Source: Maribacter arenosus (GTDB lineage Bacteria > Bacteroidota > Bacteroidia > Flavobacteriales > Flavobacteriaceae). From it: a DNA stretch of 64,000 nucleotides. The notes below the pieces were generated by a model. It ran no database searches. It worked only from the letters and a program-made list of their open reading frames with translations, and was not told the origin of the DNA. The position numbers and the translations under genes are program-made. Positions 61,874 to 64,000 of this stretch are shown in pieces; the first letter of the stretch is position 1; each line of letters begins with the position of its first letter. The stretch lies in contig NZ_JABTCG010000008.1 in the NCBI RefSeq assembly GCF_014610845.1, forward strand, positions 1 to 64,000. Direction: 5' to 3'.

Positions 61874-64000
61874 TTATCTTGACTTCAATTTCTTCTTCAC
61901 AGCAACCTCTTGGAAAGCTTCGACAATATCCAACTCTTTGATATCATTGTAGTTTTTGATCTGCAATCCACAGTCATAGCCCTTGGCAACTTCTTTTACA
62001 TCATCCTTAAAACGCTTTAATGATGCCAACTCGCCTGTATAAATAACCACACCATCCCGAATTAATCGAATATTTGAATTACGGAATATTTTTCCGCTGG
62101 TCACCATACAACCTGCAATGGTGCCAATCTTAGATATCTTAAAAGTTTCCCTAATCTCGGCAGTACCTGTGATTTCTTCCTTCATTACTGGAGAAAGCAT
62201 ACCTTCCATGGCATCTTTAAGATCATTGATGGCATCATATATTATGGAGTACATCCGAATATCGATTTCCTCTTTTTCCGCTACCATTCTGGCATTGCCC
62301 ATTGGTCTTACATTAAATCCGATAATGACCGCATCCGAGGCCGAAGCAAGAAGTACATCGGATTCGGTAATAGGACCAACCCCCTTATGTATAATATTAA
62401 CCTGGATTTCCTCGGTGGATAATTTCTGGAACGAATCTGTCAATGCTTCAACGGAACCATCCACATCCCCTTTAAGAATTATGTTCAACTCCTTGAAGTC
62501 TCCCAAAGCAATACGTCTTCCGATTTCATCCAAGGTGATATGTCGCTGTGTACGTACCGATTGTTCACGCTGTAATTGAGACCTTCTGGTAGCAATTTGC
62601 TTTGCTTCACGTTCATCTTCCAACACATTGAATTTATCCCCTGCCTGGGGCGCACCATCCAATCCGAGAATGGATATGGGTCTCGAAGGTCCAACTTCGC
62701 TTATTTCTTTGCCTCTTTCATCGTGCATGGCCTTTACCTTGCCGCTGCATGTACCTGCCAAAACGTAATCCCCTATTTTCAATGTACCTGCCTGTACCAA
62801 AATTGTTGACACATAACCTTTTCCTTTATCCAAAAAGGCTTCTACAACAGTACCGGAAGCCAGCTTATTGGGATTGGCCTTTAATTCCAATAGTTCAGCC
62901 TCAAGAAGTACTTTTTCAAGTAATTCCTTGACGCCCGCACCGGTTTTGGCCGAAATATCGTGGGACTGGATCTTACCTCCCCAATCCTCGACCAATAAGT
63001 TCATTTGTGCTAAACCTTCCTTGATTTTTTCAGGATTGGCTGTCGGTTTATCTATTTTATTAATTGCAAATACGATAGGAACGCCAGCTGCTTGGGCATG
63101 GCTGATCGCTTCTTTTGTCTGTGGCATGATATCATCATCCGCTGCTACCACAATAATCGCAATATCCGTTACTTGTGCCCCACGTGCACGCATCGCGGTA
63201 AAGGCTTCATGACCCGGAGTATCCAGGAAAGAGATTTTTTGACCATTGGCCAAAGTAACCCCATAGGCACCGATATGTTGGGTAATCCCTCCACTTTCGC
63301 CAGCGATTACGTTCTCTTCACGTATGTAATCCAATAAAGATGTTTTACCATGGTCAACATGGCCCATAACGGTAACGATAGGCGCTCTTGGTTCTAAATC
63401 TTCAGGAGCATCGACGTCTTCCACAATGCTCTCCTCAATATCCGCAGTAACGAACTCTACGTCATAACCAAATTCATCGGCAACTATGGATAAGGTTTCA
63501 GCATCCAATCTTTGGTTCATGGTAACCATGATCCCCAAGGACATACAGGCAGATATGATTTCTGTAGTGCCCACATTCATCATGGTCGCTACCTCACTAG
63601 CGGTTACAAACTCGGTAACCTTCAGTATTTTACTCTCAAGTTCTTGCTGTTCTAGATCTTTTTCTGTCTGCTGACGATGTTGATCTCTTTTATCTCTTCG
63701 ATATTTAGCCCCTTTCCCTTTTTTGGATTTACCCTGAAGTTTTTCTAGGGTTTCCCTTACTTGTTTTTGCACATCCTCTTCAGATGGCTCTACCTTATTT
63801 ACCGTAGCAAAACGTTTTCCACCCTTTCTGCCTCCGGGTCCACCACTTCTGGGTGCGCTTCCCTTTCCTGGTCCACTTCCAGGGCTACTGACAATTCTTT
63901 TTCTTCTTTTCTTCCTGTCGCTAGAATCAGAGGTCGTCTTGGGCTCTTCTTTTTTCTTCTTCGGTTTGTTAAATTTACTAAGGTCGATCTTATCGCCCAT
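61874..64000 (-). CDS. infB: Translation initiation factor IF-2, N-terminus cut by window edge
   Basis: The visible 708 residues end naturally at 61874 but the 5' end lies outside the window. The Met at the edge ([12 protein letters not shown]) is almost certainly internal, because flavobacterial IF-2 has a longer N-terminal region before this Lys-rich linker. In window numbering, the IF2_N domain is at about 125-185 and the G domain starts near 207, with GHVDHGKT (213-220), DTPGHE (260-265) and NKID (314-317). Domains II, III and IV (IF-2 C1/C2) follow. IF-2 brings fMet-tRNA to the 30S subunit. It shares a terminator with the SPOR gene. Confidence 0.97.
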   Translation of the reverse strand: MGDKIDLSKFNKPKKKKEEPKTTSDSSDRKKRRKRIVSSPGSGPGKGSAPRSGGPGGRKGGKRFATVNKVEPSEEDVQKQVRETLEKLQGKSKKGKGAKYRRDKRDQHRQQTEKDLEQQELESKILKVTEFVTASEVATMMNVGTTEIISACMSLGIMVTMNQRLDAETLSIVADEFGYDVEFVTADIEESIVEDVDAPEDLEPRAPIVTVMGHVDHGKTSLLDYIREENVIAGESGGITQHIGAYGVTLANGQKISFLDTPGHEAFTAMRARGAQVTDIAIIVVAADDDIMPQTKEAISHAQAAGVPIVFAINKIDKPTANPEKIKEGLAQMNLLVEDWGGKIQSHDISAKTGAGVKELLEKVLLEAELLELKANPNKLASGTVVEAFLDKGKGYVSTILVQAGTLKIGDYVLAGTCSGKVKAMHDERGKEISEVGPSRPISILGLDGAPQAGDKFNVLEDEREAKQIATRRSQLQREQSVRTQRHITLDEIGRRIALGDFKELNIILKGDVDGSVEALTDSFQKLSTEEIQVNIIHKGVGPITESDVLLASASDAVIIGFNVRPMGNARMVAEKEEIDIRMYSIIYDAINDLKDAMEGMLSPVMKEEITGTAEIRETFKISKIGTIAGCMVTSGKIFRNSNIRLIRDGVVIYTGELASLKRFKDDVKEVAKGYDCGLQIKNYNDIKELDIVEAFQEVAVKKKLKSR

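Noticed and set aside
1-64000. tRNA, rRNA, riboswitch, IS element or prophage
   Set aside because: No cloverleaf, conserved riboswitch core, transposase or integrase sequence was recognised on either strand by eye; a covariance-model scan was not possible.

Overview
The window comes from a chromosome of the phylum Bacteroidota, almost certainly a (probably marine) member of the Flavobacteriaceae. The evidence is a full-length SprA translocon gene and a PorP/SprF protein of the type IX secretion system, an alternative complex III operon joined to an aa3-type cytochrome oxidase, a MaeB-type malic enzyme, and promoters of the Bacteroidota form TTG-N18-20-TAnnTTTG. The genus cannot be resolved from the sequence. 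Nearly all genes lie on the minus strand. No tRNA, rRNA, CRISPR array, prophage or insertion sequence was seen.

Layout, left to right. (1) 1-1569: the 5' part of a large secreted Calx-beta protein, cut by the window edge. (2) 1739-5209: a LytS/LytTR-type two-component pair and a gamma-carbonic anhydrase. (3) 5463-9787: a secreted VWA protein, PorP/SprF, an Nfu-type Fe-S protein, dodecin and TsaB. (4) 9876-19422: an eight-gene tripartite ABC efflux locus in which a permease-permease-adaptor module is present twice around one ATPase, followed by one TolC. (5) 19537-24915: heme O synthase, two subunit III proteins, subunit IV, SCO1, a cysteine-free SCO-like protein and DUF420, which together serve cytochrome oxidase assembly. 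(6) 25272-26818: TonB, VanZ and GcvH. (7) 27046-39875: sprA, ruvA, maeB, an SLC45-like MFS carrier and queG. (8) 39916-45246: an accessory-looking block with a cytochrome c lipoprotein, a secreted PepSY-like protein, a membrane-bound AraC/TPR regulator and a cytochrome P450. (9) 45467-49286: ruvB, pckA and a GIN-domain protein. (10) 49454-61236: the actABCDEF-coxBA respiratory operon. (11) 61469-64000: a SPOR protein and the 3' part of infB.

The genes fit together as the energy core of an aerobic heterotroph. Alternative complex III takes electrons from menaquinol and passes them to the aa3 oxidase encoded in the same operon. The remaining oxidase subunits, heme modification and copper delivery sit in the separate 19.5-24.9 kb cluster. 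MaeB and PckA control the malate/oxaloacetate to pyruvate/PEP node. SprA and PorP/SprF belong to type IX secretion, for which the truncated Calx-beta protein is a plausible cargo.

Nothing here is clearly a new biological system. The most unusual items are the duplicated efflux module with a shared upstream heptamer, the helix-hairpin-helix tail on ActC, the cysteine-free SCO paralogue, the ~115-residue insertion in one subunit III, and the regulator/P450 block with a perfect 20-bp tandem repeat upstream of the P450.
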